From Batillaria attramentaria (lineage: Eukaryota > Mollusca > Gastropoda > Batillariidae), in NCBI GenBank assembly GCA_018292915.2, contig JACVVK020000317.1, positions 347,501-411,500 on the forward strand: a DNA stretch of 64,000 nucleotides, in the 5' to 3' direction. Position 1 is the stretch's first letter. Every line of letters begins with the position of its first letter. The position numbers and the translations under genes are program-made. Of this stretch, positions 32,337-44,385 are shown piece after piece. The notes below the pieces were generated by a model. It was not told the origin of the DNA. It did not search any database and saw only the letters and a list, made by a program, of their open reading frames with translations.

Positions 32337-32455
32337 CACATCCAGTTGTACATTGAAAGATGCTGCACACACGTTCCGCTTCAGTGAGGAGACTACACAC
32401 CGCCTTCCGCCTCAGTTACGCCATCGAGTTGCGTGTTGTCAGTGTACCGTTGCGC
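32298..32455 (+). repeat. (CA)n plus dispersed unit D, copy 2
   Basis: (CA)n at 32298-32336, then CATCACATCCAGTTGTACA, GATGCTGCACACACGTTCC and GCTTCAGTG as at 25573. The copy has small indels and substitutions. Confidence 0.75.
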
Positions 32456-33644
32456 GTGATGCGTAGCACATCCGTAATCAAGTCCGCTTTGCCTCTCCAC
32501 CTCTCCCTCTTCCCATAAACACACACACACACACACACTGGCACTGACCCTGACCCACACACACACCCTCGACCCCTCCCGCAGATCCCAGTCGTAGAAA
32601 CCTCGTCTTTTCTACCAGCACGCACACTCACACTCACACCTTGTAACCCCCTCCCCTAACGTCCCCATCCATAAAAACGTCTTTCCTCTGCCACGTTCCT
32701 AAACTCAGTGTGTCGTGCCAACCTGGAACTGCTGTGGAATTTGAAAACCAGCGGGGGTACGGACAACTCGTAGCGGAGGAACTGGGCCCTCATCAAACTG
32801 CAATGGCTACCCTACCCACTGCGCCACTATAACGGCTGCTCGCCCACTAACACTTCCGGTGAAAGGGTCCAGAGATGGCCCACCCTCATTAAACTGCAGT
32901 GGCCACCCACTGGGCCTGTATAACGGCTGCGTGGCCATCAACACATCCCCCTCCGCCGTGCGGAATGGACAGTGAAGTTGTAATGAGTGATAGTTAGGTC
33001 ATGATGACACACAGGAGTCAGTTCGCGGCCTGTGTGTAAATCAAAGCAGTGTTCATGTTCTAACGTATAGTTAGGCAGTAATCGCTCACAATTAATCGCG
33101 TCATCTCACCCCCACCACCACCACCCCTCACCCCACCCCCCGACATCTGTAGTTCCAGTTAACGATGCCACCGAGCGTATAGTCGCCAAGGGGTCAGAGA
33201 TACATGTTCCCGAACTATCATCTTTACTTTGCCTCCTCGGCTCTTCTTCCTCCCCCCACACCCCTTTCTCTCATCTTCTGCTCACCTCGCCTCACAACCT
33301 CTCCACCCCTTTCCTCTCATCTTCACTCCTTCCTCCGGTCATTAGTGGAAGACGGAGTAGTCCGGCGGTCATCAAACTGTTGCTATCGCACTCTCACTGC
33401 CCGTGTCTCAGCGCCATCAGCCCCCTTCACGTGCTCTGTATGAAGGCTCGGGTCTTTGAGTGGCCAAAAGGTCAAGATAACGTGCAGGAGGGGAACTTGT
33501 TTCTCATAACTCTCTCTCTCTCTCCTAAGTACTTCTTTCGTTGGAAGCATGCGCCTCTGAAGATCTCCTTTTTTAAGAGCGAATTTGCCGTGTGCTACAT
33601 AAATATGCCAAGGGATACATGTGGTGGCCATCAACGGTCAACTC
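32456..33644. other. No gene recognised (within proposed intron)
   Basis: Pyrimidine-rich patches near 33240-33330 and a partial internal duplication around GGCCACCC...TATAACGGCTGC (32807-32840 and 32888-32932). Nothing coding is supported. Confidence 0.4.
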
Positions 33645-33769
33645 CGGTCGTGTGTTCGAATCCTGGCTGGGGCCAGATATTTGTGCTGGCCTTTTTCTCG
33701 TTGCCCCGTCTTTGATATCACTCATACGTGGCGGAAAAGGACGTTAAACTCCCAAACACCCACCCACCC
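33645..33769 (+). mobile_element. SINE-A copy 17, 5'-truncated
   Basis: Begins near the B box (GTGTTCGAATCCTGG) and continues through TTTGTGCTGGCC to GACGTTAAACTCCC and CACCC. The tail reads GTGGCGG instead of GTGGTGG. Confidence 0.85.
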
Positions 33770-34266
33770 TGTGAGTGTAAATGGTGCCCAGGGCTCATGT
33801 TACAACCCACATCCGTGGTTTTTTTTTCCGGTATGAATGAAATCTGTTGAAATTCAATCAGTTGCCAGTTTGCAAAACGGAATAGTCTGTTTAGCACACT
33901 TCTTCGTATAGAACAACCTTTTTTTTTTCTCTCTGTCGTATCCTACACGCTGCGGCGACACACTTGTCAGGGTTCCTGGCGGCCACCACCACACTCCTTC
34001 ATTCACGGCACATCAGTTCGCACCTTTGCCTGACCCGACGTGTGTTCCCTCCCTCAAGCAGGCTTCTCTCCCTTGACCAGCACGACTTTTGCCAACTAAA
34101 AAGGTTCATTGTCCTGACTGGACACTTCAAAGGTTCCGGCGAAGTCCATAACAGTTGTGAGGTGCAGGATACAGACGCCATTCTCCATGATAACATCTTG
34201 TGTTACGAACCGTGTGGTCCACATTGGAACACTGGAGTCGTCCAGACCCCCTCCCCCACCCCCACC

Positions 34267-34268
34267 CC

Positions 34269-34339
<71 letters not shown>

Positions 34340-34402
34340 ACACACACACACACACACACTCTCTCCCATACACACACTGCACATGATATATATATGCGCG
34401 CG

Positions 34403-34452
<50 letters not shown>
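34267..34452 (+). repeat. Compound (CT)n(CA)n microsatellites
   Basis: (CT)n and (CA)n at 34267-34338, interrupted by CTGACAC, then (CA)n at 34402-34452 after (AT)n(GC)n. All long threonine/histidine or cysteine/valine frames here come from the repeats. Confidence 0.92.
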
Positions 34453-34456
<4 letters not shown>

Positions 34457-34806
34457 TGGTCGCCATAACCAACCAAGTACAAACCCTCCCACTTTGAACA
34501 ACGCCATCTTCAAAGTCTAACAGAAGCGACACCCCAACCCAAAGAGTGAAAGACAGCCGTTCCTGCCCTTCAGGGAAGCTGACAACAACTTGCGAGATCT
34601 CAAGGTATAATTAGAAAACAATGCTCGTAGCGCCTCACCGCCTTGGTGAACTCCTTGGCCACTGGGGGGTGGCCACTGGTCACAGGCCAAATGACCGTGT
34701 GAGTCAAACCTTTGTCGTGACCAGAATACACTGGGCATCAGACTTGAGATGTGTCCAGTATGGGGCCTACTAGCCTCATGACGCGTTAGGGTGTGTCCCT
34801 TAGTCG

Positions 34807-34807
34807 G

Positions 34808-34880
<73 letters not shown>
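34807..34880 (+). repeat. (TG)n(AG)n microsatellite
   Basis: (TG)n 34808-34855 then (AG)n to 34880. Confidence 0.92.
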
Positions 34881-35022
34881 CTTTTATTTGAAAACAGTAG
34901 AAGTTTTTAGCCTTTCGACCAATTTTCAAACTTGCTGTTTATACACCAACAACAGCTTGACAACAACAACAACAACATCAGCGAGAAGATTGTATACCTG
35001 TATGGAAAATTCAACATGCAAA

Positions 35023-35217
35023 CAGAGTTGCACATTTAAGTCGGTCCCAGGACATTGACCTTTAAAAATTTCAAATGTCCTATTTTTCCCACCTCAAGCA
35101 GACATTTGTCCTATTAAAATTTTTATTGCCACTAAGTGGCCAGGACACTGTGTCCTATGACTTTGCTGTTTCCAGGACACTTTGTCCTATAGAAGCTATG
35201 GAAAATGTGCAACCCTG
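35023..35217. mobile_element. 195-bp MITE with CAGGGTTGCAC-type ends
   Basis: CAGAGTTGCACATTT (35023) and the complement of AAATGTGCAACCCTG (ending 35217) are matching 15-bp inverted ends with one mismatch. The interior has repeated self-complementary CCAGGACA..TGTCCTAT motifs. CAGGGTTG ends recall hAT-type MITEs, but no 8-bp duplication is evident, so the superfamily is open. Confidence 0.65.
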
Positions 35218-35261
35218 TAAATCAAAGACAGGAGTGGGGCATTAACATTCTTAGGAACGAA

Positions 35262-35264
<3 letters not shown>

Positions 35265-35330
<66 letters not shown>
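35265..35330 (+). repeat. (CA)n microsatellite
   Basis: About 32 CA units starting at GAAGACAC. Confidence 0.93.
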
Positions 35331-35331
<1 letters not shown>

Positions 35332-35595
35332 TCAGAGCCTCCCTTCCTCTATCCTCTTACAGCAAGACATACTACACTAATCCCGGGCCAGAAGAATTTC
35401 CGTAATGAATGGTAGTGGCGGGTCCCAGTATGAGTTATCCCCTCACATCTGCCCGCTTACCACCTGTCGAAACTGCCGCTAGAGGGAGGGATGGAGGCGT
35501 TGCTCAGGTATACTTACGTAACGACAACGACAGGTGTTGTATACTACTATTCAGGATAGTCTATGCAGCATACGCGTCCATTTTTCAGCGGTTAA

Positions 35596-36763
35596 CAGAC
35601 CTGTTTACCCTTACGATTTTGGCGTAAAATGTACGATATTCGGGTCGATTTTACGCTTGTACGCCAGGCCTGCGAAAACTACGCTTTTCCAGGAGCAAGA
35701 TTTACGATTTCTTATTTTTCGGTATTTTGCGGTCTGAAGACATTTCCGCTGAGCCATTGTGCTTAACAGGCAGAATCTGATTGGCTTAAGCTCTCTCTTT
35801 GTCCAATCAGAATGCTCGTTTCGGTCAGCGCGCGGGCTCTTTGCTTTTCTGATTCGCAATGGCCGGCACGCGTCCCGTACATTTTCCTGTGATTAATTCG
35901 CATCGGAACAGCCCGCGTGCAACAAAACATGCAAAAATTCTTACACGGAAGAAATGACGAGGATGTGTGCCGGCAACAGTAAGCCAGCTGCGAAGAAACT
36001 ATCGGCAAGTCCGACGTACCGTGAAATCTTCCTCTGCACTTTCGGTTCAGTATATTTAGCACAACGCGGTGTTTCAAGACGGATTTCTGTCTCACTCGGA
36101 GGGAGAAACGATTGCATTAAAGTGTGCATTTAGTGAGTGGATGTGTTTTCTGACTGGGATTTGTGTTTTTTTATGGCAGAGGTTCCTTTTTTTTTTTTTG
36201 TTTTTGTAACATTCAAGGTGGAGCTTTCATCTCAGTTTGTGGTCACTTAGTACGGGTCCACTACGGTAACCGGGCAGTGTAGATCAGATACCTCTAGATG
36301 AAAACTAGTGAATCTTACAGACTTTTTCACACCCCGGCCGCCCACTTACACTAGTATTTGCACTTGTTGGTTGGTTTTGTTTTTGTAAGAGCAAGTCACA
36401 GTCATATAACCATGATAACGGCATACCTGACAGTCTGACTTTTGTTTTTGAAGACTTGTATGTCAGTACTAAGGCATTTTATGGTTTGGAAATGTGCGGC
36501 ACCTGGCAACACTTTAGGTGTCCAGTATGATATTACACACACTTACCCAGTCAGTCAACAAAACTCAGATTTCTCATTCTTGTATATTTTTATGAACAAC
36601 ATGGACCAAATGATTTTGAAAGCACATAAATTGAAAGCACGCGCATACAGCGTTAATTCCTGGCATTTTGGTCCGTGGTCTAGATTGTACTACTTTTTAC
36701 CAAATTGTACTACTTTTTGCTTCTGATCTTACTACTTCTCAATGCTAAGGGTAAACAGGTCTG
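35596..36763. mobile_element. 1.17-kb DNA transposon with perfect 18-bp TIRs
   Basis: CAGACCTGTTTACCCTTA at 35596-35613 is the exact complement of TAAGGGTAAACAGGTCTG at 36746-36763. GGTTAA lies immediately outside both ends (35590-35595 and 36764-36769). The interior is not protein-coding as read: short frames with stops and a motif GTACTACTTTTT repeated near the right end. The 6-bp GGTTAA contains TTAA, so a TTAA-targeting superfamily is possible. I do not recognise the family. Confidence 0.75.
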
Positions 36764-36769
36764 GGTTAA

Positions 36770-37240
36770 CTTGTTTGTCAAAGTATTCACTCCGTGGGTG
36801 TTTGATGCTGCAGACTGTACTACACGGGGAATGGCTCACTCATAAATGACGGCAGAGAAGAAAAATCTTAAGTAATTTCCATCTTTTGTTTAGGACATTA
36901 TTGTGTACTATAGTTGTTTTGTTGTTGTTTTTTATTTTTTATTTTTTTGTTTTTGTCTTCTCCTCTGTTTAGCGCTTAAAACAGGGTCGCGAAGAATCAC
37001 ATTTTTATGCTTTCTGTCAAAAGAAATCAAATCAAGTTTATTTCAAAGACAAATTTAGAGTCTTTCAAAACAAAACAAAACTGAACTGTGCGTGCTTACG
37101 ACTTCACAGCACCCCAAACACTTCCGGGTGTAGTTTGCTTGTCTGTTGGCGCTACTGACTAACTGAGTGTACAACATTAACAATCGGTTACCCGAATTAA
37201 CCAATAAAGGAGCGTAGCTAACAACGTCAGCTGGTCAGCA
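36770..37240. other. No gene; weak LINE 3' tail (minus) near 37025
   Basis: TCAAATCAAGTTTATTTCAAAG near 37028 looks like the complement of a LINE 3' terminus. No coding signal is seen. Confidence 0.35.
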
Positions 37241-37512
37241 GGTAAGCCATTGACTGGCCTGACGGGTGTGTTGTAGATCTCCACAAAATTACTACCTTCT
37301 TGCACAGCCACAGCGCCCTGCAACAAAACCCAGCAAAACACGCCATCCGTCCTTTTCAGCGTCTTGGTCGGCTCTTAGGTAATGTGCTACCAAGCATGAC
37401 TCTTACGGGGCCTTACCCAACACAAGCAGTCAACGCTTCCCCTTCCCTCCTTCTCCTGGAGACAGTGACTTCAGATCACCCAAGCGTGACGAGGTTTGCA
37501 GTGAAGAAGAAG

Positions 37513-37541
37513 ATGTCTAGTGACATCGTTTTGGAACACTT
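37513..37541 (+). CDS. Candidate alternative first exon 1b of the C2/RGS-like gene
   Basis: AAGATGT context opens MSSDIVLEH plus two bases (phase 2), ending at CACTT|GTGAGT. The acceptor at 50708-50709 needs phase 2, giving ...EHL-KSRMESC... in frame. The TT before GTGAGT is a weaker exon end than the usual AG. Upstream codons are also open (about 70 codons from 37300), so the true start could be earlier. Confidence 0.3.
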
Positions 37542-37611
37542 GTGAGTCCGGTTACCGTTCAGGCCGCCGATCCGTGAAATTTGTCGTGTGGTGTCTTTCA
37601 CTCGGTACTCA

Positions 37612-38570
37612 CTGTCTAGTCATGTTTCTTGGAGTTCTTGGTGGTGATAAAGAAAGTTGTGTAACTTGTACCATTATTGTCCTGTTTCTTTCAACGTGGG
37701 AGCGAAAGTCTCACGGTGACTAAACACTAGTTACTGTCTTCTCCTGTTTCTTGGAGTTATTGGTGATGTCAAAGAAAGTTGTGTGATTTCTACTGTTACT
37801 CACTTGTGACCTCGGATTGTTAAAAACTCACGGTCATTAAACACTAGTTACTGCCATGTCCTGTTCCTCGGATTTATTGGTGATGTCAAAGAGAGTTATG
37901 CAATTTCTACCAGCACTGTCCTGTCTTGTTTCTTTAATTTCTTGGTGATGTCAAAGAAAGTTGTGTAATTTCAACTATTACTCAGTTGTGGCCTGGGTTT
38001 GTTAAAAACTCACGGTCACTAAACACTAGTTACTGTCTAGTCCTGTTTCTTCGAGTTCTTGGTGATGTCAAAGAAAGTTGTGTAAGTTTTACTACCAGTA
38101 CCACTGCCCTGCCTTGTTTCTTGGACTTGGAGTTGTTCACGTCTTGGTGATGGCAAAGAAAGTTGTGTAATTTCAACTATTACTCAGTTGTGGCCTGGGT
38201 TTGTTAAAAACTCACGGTCACTAAACACTAGTTACTGTCTAGTCCTGTTTCTTCGAGTTCTTGGTGATGTCAAAGAAAGTTGTGTAAGTTTTACTACCAG
38301 TACCACTGCCCTGCCTTGTTTCTTGGACTTGGAGTTGTTCACCTCTTGGTGATGTCAAAGAAAGTTGTGTAATTTCAACTATTACTCACTTGTGGCCTGG
38401 GTTTGTTAAAAACTCACGGTCACTAAACACTAGTTACTGTCTAGTCCTGTTTCTTCGAGTTCTTGGTGATGTCAAAGAAAGTTGTGTAAGTTTTACCACC
38501 ACTGCCCTGCCTTGTTTCTTGGACTTGGAGTTGTTCACGTCTTGGTGATGGCAAAGACAGTTGTGTAATG
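37612..38570 (+). repeat. Satellite array, ~200-bp higher-order units
   Basis: The block TTCTTGGTGATGTCAAAGAA plus AGTTGTGTAA is present about ten times. Landmarks AAACACTAGTTACTG recur near 37723, 37843, 38022, 38225 and 38427. The last two intervals are about 202 bp and almost identical, while earlier ones are shorter and diverged. This is a local satellite with homogenised right-hand units, starting only 70 bp after the candidate exon 1b donor. Confidence 0.9.
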
Positions 38571-38989
38571 ATTGTATGCACCTTTACTGTTACGCCCCCG
38601 ATATTGGGCGCTACTCCATTAGTCTTGATCCACTAGCTCTGTTCCTTTCAACGTTGTCGTTAGTTCAACTCCCTGTCGTATTTAGCAGTACGCCTGAACC
38701 AGTGGACGAGATACTGTAATCGGGAGACGGGGTAAATGAAGCGAGAGGTGACCCAACTCTGGACACAGTGCGGTCAGCGTGATTTATAACTGACAACACT
38801 GAGTCACAGTCACTCAACTTTAACTTGGGGGATTAGTTTTACATGGTTTTACTCTTAGTTTTGGGACATGCCACAGGTACCTCTATCGTCATCTGTGAAA
38901 TAAGGGCGTATGCGCCTATCAGATAGATCTGTGGTGCTTAGGCCATTCTTGCAGATGACTGTAGACGTGATTTGTTAGAGTTAGATAGT
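38571..38989. other. No gene recognised
   Basis: Unique-looking sequence between the satellite and the family C tail. No exon is supported. Confidence 0.35.
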
Positions 38990-39035
38990 TGTGGCTTTAC
39001 GCTGCGCAAGCAACAAAGGCTATTTCGCGGGTAAC
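38990..39035 (-). repeat. Family C tail fragment
   Basis: The complement reads GTTACCCGCGAAATAGCC, then TTTGTTGCTTGCGCAGCG and TAAAGCCAC, the same module as at 17886 but on the minus strand and without the ACTC/ACTA tail. Confidence 0.65.
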
Positions 39036-40049
39036 TCTTTCTACCAGGCCCTTGATTTGTTAGAGCTTGAGTTCACTTAGAAAAATGACTGACATGGTAC
39101 TACTAAATTTGATTCGTGACAACCATACACTCAACGCGGAGACATGTCTCGTAACTGTTACATGATCAGTTTTGACCGTACATAACGCTTAAACGTCTGT
39201 TGTCTTGGCGCCTTGTAACTATTGCATGATTTTCCGTCTTGTAACCAGAAGAACTACGTAACGTTGAACAAACAAATTCGGAAGTATCTTGCCCATACTG
39301 CCAAAGACAAGAAAGAAACGTTGTTCAGAAATCTCTCGACAAATATTCTCGAGCATTCAAGTAGTCAAATAGCATACAGTATCTAGAGATGTAGGAAGGG
39401 GTTTCCACAAAGGAGACGGGTGGGGCCATTACAGGAGTTCCCCACCTGCGGCAGTAGTGTTTGGCTTGCTGTGCTTGATTCCTAGGGACAGTTTGACTGC
39501 AGTCGGACCGAGCGTTATTTGCAGAGGGCTGGTCAGTTGATGGATTGGTGTCATTCATTTTCCCTTTGTTTGTGCTCGACTTCGTGGCACGGAAAGAATG
39601 TCATTGTTGCGGTATTCAAGCTTAGCAACTGTGGAATTCCATGTTTCACACTTTACTTAACCAGATCGTAACAGAATCGTTAGTTTGTATTGCAGTGAGC
39701 ACCCGTGCGTGAAGCACTGGTTTTAATTGTGCCGCAGTTTGAAAGCTGGGGGGTCGCGTGTAGAACTAACGCATTTCTGTTGAGGTCTTGGGGGCTTACG
39801 GATGATGGATGACTTTCTCCTGTCGTGGTAAGTGATTTTGATGGATAGGTTTTGGGAACCAGTTATGTTCATTGCTTCCAAACGATAGACTGCTCTCTTT
39901 CGCCCAGAGCAAAACAATACTCGAATGCATACATGTACATGTAACAGTACTAACACAAGACAGTTGACAAACGATACACTGTGCTAATGGCTTTGTATTG
40001 GCTTCAAAATTCGCTAGCATTCTGGGTTTGGGATGACCATTGGTAACCG

Positions 40050-40520
40050 AGACTATTGGTGTCACATGACGTTTCTTGTGTCGTGGCAGGCTTGTGACCG
40101 ACAGTGACGTACACTGATGATCTTTTGATGACGTACTTAACCTTTCAGCTGAAAGCGCTAAAACAATGATCGTTTGCCTGTCAGTTGTGCCATTTTATGG
40201 CGGTCAGTTTTGGGGATGGGGTGCATTATCATAATTAGGATGTTACATGGGCGCAGTATAAAAGACGCCACTCAAGAGTCTCTTCACACAGAAATGAAGG
40301 ACTGCCGTTCAGCCGGCAGTTCTGTTGATTTTTTTTTTCACTTGAAGTCAGAGTTGACTGTTCGACTTTAGAACCTGCATTTCCGCTGGACTTTGTAGAC
40401 TGAGTTCCCCGACAGTACTGCCATGCAGAGCTAGAAAATTTCGTCGCCATCAAGCGTTTCTATGACGTTAAAGTGTCATTGCGTCATCGTGACGATCCTC
40501 TACGTCACAAGTGTGTGCTG
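40050..40520. promoter_or_regulatory. Intronic cluster of CRE-like sites
   Basis: ATGACGTTT (40067), GTGACGTAC (about 40103), ATGACGTAC (about 40128), ATGACGTTA (40462), GCGTCATCGTGACG (40480) and TACGTCAC (40502) fall within 470 bp. The left and right groups may be one enhancer or two. Function is inference from density only. Confidence 0.3.
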
Positions 40521-41193
40521 AAGGATTTGGGAGTCGTAAACGAGCGATATCAACCACAGGAGACAGGGAGAGGAAGCAGTAAGGACCCTGCGTGAAAGGT
40601 ATCTTATCTTCTTACCGATACCGGGTAGCAAAGAGGGTAGCTCTGGTCTGCCTGCCTGCTCATCCGAACAACCGGTAGTGCGTGTGGCCCATAGTCGCTT
40701 GATTCTCCGTTAGGTCGCAACTTTATGTGCTTATCACGCCTCTCTTAGCCCGGATGCCAGAAGGGGAAACTGTAGCTAGAGACAAAAATCTTCGGCTTGG
40801 GTCCGTATGCTTGTAGGCCAGTGTATGAAAGTTTATGACAAAGGCGTCAGAGAGTCGGGCGAGTCTAATTACAATCAGTGCAAGGGGAAGACATTGAATG
40901 TTATCTATTGGACAGTAATGGGAGTAGCACTTGCTACTGCTAGCAGACCCTGGGAAAGAGTAATTTGTATCAGATGCACGTAAGGGTCTGCATAATCTGG
41001 TTGTTACCATGCACAACTGAGAATGGGCGTGCCAGGAACATTTACTTGGATTGGACTGGGAAAATTAGGGGTTTTATTTTTGGCGTTACTTCTCCGTTGT
41101 CCAATTTTAAGGGAGAATACTTGCTAATAATAGCTTCGGTGAGATCTTTCAGTGAATTGCTTTGCTTTTTCAGCAATTGATATACAAATCTCT

Positions 41194-41223
41194 CTCTCTC
41201 TCTCTCTCTCTCTGTCACACACG

Positions 41224-41287
<64 letters not shown>
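41194..41287 (+). repeat. (CT)n(CA)n microsatellite
   Basis: (CT)n 41190-41211, a short GTCACACACGG interruption, then (CA)n to 41287. Confidence 0.92.
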
Positions 41288-41289
<2 letters not shown>

Positions 41290-41920
41290 CGTCCGCGATC
41301 TGTCGTTCGGCACCTAACAAATCTTTGCAAATCTCAAAATTCCCGCCGGGCTGCTTTGAACCATCTGGGGCGATGCCGATGGTGATACCGAGATACCGAT
41401 AGTGCCCCCTGTGACGGAGTCTCTCCCCTTTTGTTGCTCAGCTCCTCGCCGAGCTCATCTGTCACTGTTCCCCGTCACAGATAAAGCTGCACCTCGCCTT
41501 CACAGGCTATTACCACCGGGGCGTTCCGTTCCCACTTTTTCATTTTCCTTCACTAAAGATGGGTGTCATAGCCTCCAACAAAACTTAAAGAAAATTACTG
41601 AAAACGAGTACATTCAAAATGGTGACAGTATGAGGTGGGTGGGCCTTTGCTTGAATGCAACCTGGTAATTATTCAGGGGAGAATACTGTTGTAACTGACT
41701 CCTCTTTCTCAAGGGAGATTATAAGGTGTATGAGGCGCAAAAACGAAACGGGTCTTCCAGGTCTTTATAAGTTTCTGTTTTGAAGGGCGCAGGATGGAAC
41801 AGAAAAGATTCTAGAAAATAACACATTTGTAGTTTTAAAAATTAAATGGCGTTACTGTGCTTAGTTCTGTATGAGTCAATGAAAATAACAAGAACACCAA
41901 CATCACCTCCCCCCACTCCG
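41288..41920. other. No gene recognised
   Basis: Short frames only, one of about 88 codons at 41402-41668 without motifs. Intronic in the proposed model. Confidence 0.4.
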
Positions 41921-42123
<203 letters not shown>

Positions 42124-42748
42124 ACAACAACAACCGAAGCAAACAAATGTCATCATCTTCTTAGAGATCTATTCTATTTGAATCTTCTACACTCTCAGTC
42201 TCAGTTTGAATTTGCTGACTCGCCGAGGCATTTCGTTTCGGTCCGTTGAACACGTGACGTTTAGCCGTTGCGGTCATGAATGATGTGTGTGCGATGTCAA
42301 GAGTAGACCAGCTCTGCATATTGTCTCTGACACTAGTAGTGGTGACAGGTGACTGTCGCCAGGAATGCTAATGGCCGTTAAGTACCTGTGGTATGATGGA
42401 AACCAGACAGGTAGAGGCCATAAAGGTGGGGGCTTATTAATTAGTGTATGTATATTACCAGTGGTTAGGAATAAGTGATGTTGGGCTTATGCTGCGAATT
42501 GGTGTATTGCGCCTAGGAGATGATAAGTTGCAATATTTGCTGTATATGCGCTTAGTATTTATCTTTGTTTTACCTAGTTGTAATTGTCATTTGTTTTCTA
42601 CGCTTTTTTGTAACCGGGAGTTCGAGAAATTAGCATGAAGGTGCAGCGTCTCCTGCATGTCCTAGGTTTATATAGCCCCGTAGACCAGTTTGCATCCTTT
42701 GTCCAACGTTACATTTTTTGTTTTTTTTTCATGTAGTGCAGGCACACT

Positions 42749-42827
42749 CAGCCGCGAATTAGTCTTTGTGGCTTGCGCGGCTTTAAGCCCTAAAAACTCA
42801 CTCACTCACTCACTCACTCACTCACTC
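42749..42827 (+). repeat. Family C tail with (ACTC)n
   Basis: CAGCCGCGAATTAGTCTTTG, GTGGCTTGCGCGGC, TTTAAGCCCTAAAAACTCAC then (ACTC)n. Single copy of the module that is tandem at 1748. Confidence 0.8.
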
Positions 42828-42923
42828 GTGTATGTATACATGTATACACACATGTGTATACATGTATGATTCCCGGAAGGAGAAGTATGTACGCTGAGTT
42901 CCTGAATCGTGTCAACCACATGT

Positions 42924-43162
42924 TTTAAGAACCTCTGTCTTTGTCTCTCTCCGACAATTGCAAGAAAAATACTTGAAATAGAATCTTTTAGTTTTACCAT
43001 TGTATTATTTTTGTTCAAATTTATTAATTTTTATTACAAAACCACACGTTTTAAGAATGTTTGTCTCTGTCTCTCTGTGGCACCAACGCCGACATTTGAA
43101 AGAAAACCGTTTGAAATAGATTTTTTAACATTTTTTTTTTTCAAATTTATATAATTTTATTA
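42924..43162 (+). repeat. Diverged ~120-bp tandem duplication
   Basis: TTTTAAGAA...TGTCT...GTCTCTCT, then a GAAATAGA(A)T(C)TTTTA block and TCAAATTTAT(T)AA(T)TTTTATTAC, occurs at 42924-43033 and again at 43045-43162. Confidence 0.65.
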
Positions 43163-43854
43163 CGTTTATTTTATGATTCATAATAAAAAAATCAACTCTA
43201 AACGTGTATTTTTAAGTGAATATCTAGCTTCAGCTAGAGAGGACCTTGGCTTTTGGAAACATGAAGTTAACGTGCTTACAGAGGGGAAAAAGTCTTGCAG
43301 GCCGGCTTGGAGTACAGCTATTTTTCTGCCAAAAATGGCGCCCAACAGCTGCCATTGTCTGTCCGCAGGAAACACACACCGACTCGCGCACTTTTTTTTC
43401 GGCTTCCCCAACTGTCGAGTGGCAGTAAATGAACACTGAGCTGAATGCGTGCACCACCTGCCGGAGAATGCTTTGTGAATGTGGCACGTGCACTGACACT
43501 ATTCAAACCATTCAGCATCAAGTACTCCAGTGTCAGGGTCAGCCACCCCCATCTCGCCATTGTGTGACTGTAGAAACAGGGGTACTGAGGTTAAGAACTC
43601 TTTTGTTGTCCCTTGGTGCCATGATGCTCATGGTGGCGTGAATTGAAAAGTGCCGAGCGGTTGTCTTGATTTTGAAACGATGCTGTCGGACAAACGAGAT
43701 GCCAGCGTGATGTGGTAGAATTGTTGAAATTCACAAGCGCTTAGTGGTTTTAGCATACATGTACGTTCTCTTGTATTGAAATCTCCCCGTCCTCGCTCCC
43801 CCGGCTGGCCCCGGCCCTCCCCCTGTGTTTGGTCAGTGTTGTCAATACGTTTTG
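43163..43854. other. No gene recognised; overlapping frames on both strands
   Basis: Five overlapping open frames of 60-89 codons on both strands cross 43173-43641. None has a domain, and the fact that both strands are open argues against coding. Confidence 0.35.
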
Positions 43855-43910
43855 CCTTTCCCCACGTGGCGGAAATTCCGAAAAAGACGTTAAACTCCTA
43901 AACACTCACC
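43855..43910 (+). mobile_element. SINE-A copy 18, tail relic
   Basis: CACGTGGCGGAAATTCCG, then AAAAAGACGTTAAACTCC and AAACACTCACC. Only the decayed 3' end is left. Confidence 0.65.
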
Positions 43911-44385
43911 GGCCCACTGCCTTTTCCCCTTCGAAATGAATGGAAGTATTTTTTTTTTCTCTCCAGTTTGCTGCAATGTGTAGACAATGAAGCGAATGAC
44001 CCGGGAAACCGGCACTGCAAACTGACAATACTTAGGTAGGTCGCTGCATGGTCAGGAGTCAACACGTTTCTTGCCAAAACTTCTGTCAGTTCCATGCACA
44101 CAAACCTTCTGTGCGGATGGTAGGGACGCAGCTGTGTAAGTCCTGCTGCTTGTTCTCCAACAGATCCGTTAATGAGGGCGGAAGCTTTGAAGCCACTGGA
44201 GAGAATCCACTTCAGCTTATTTTGCTGTTCATCATTGCCGCTGCCCAGCGGTTCTTGTACCAGCAAGGGGTATTGGGAAGAGGGACTATGTTACGCCATG
44301 AAGGGTTTTAACGATGGTGCAAGAATGTGTAGATTTTAATCAGTTTGCGTTTACGGCAACACTGCCAGACCTAGCATGAAAGGCT

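Noticed and set aside
34127..34532. Cysteine/valine- or threonine/histidine-rich frames over (CA)n (also at 4522, 41042, 41835, 55812, 59289)
   Set aside because: These are pure dinucleotide repeats, which stay open in several frames by composition.
43173..43641. Possible gene from several overlapping 60-89-codon frames
   Set aside because: Frames are open on both strands at once, with no domain, acceptor or donor. More likely unbiased composition.
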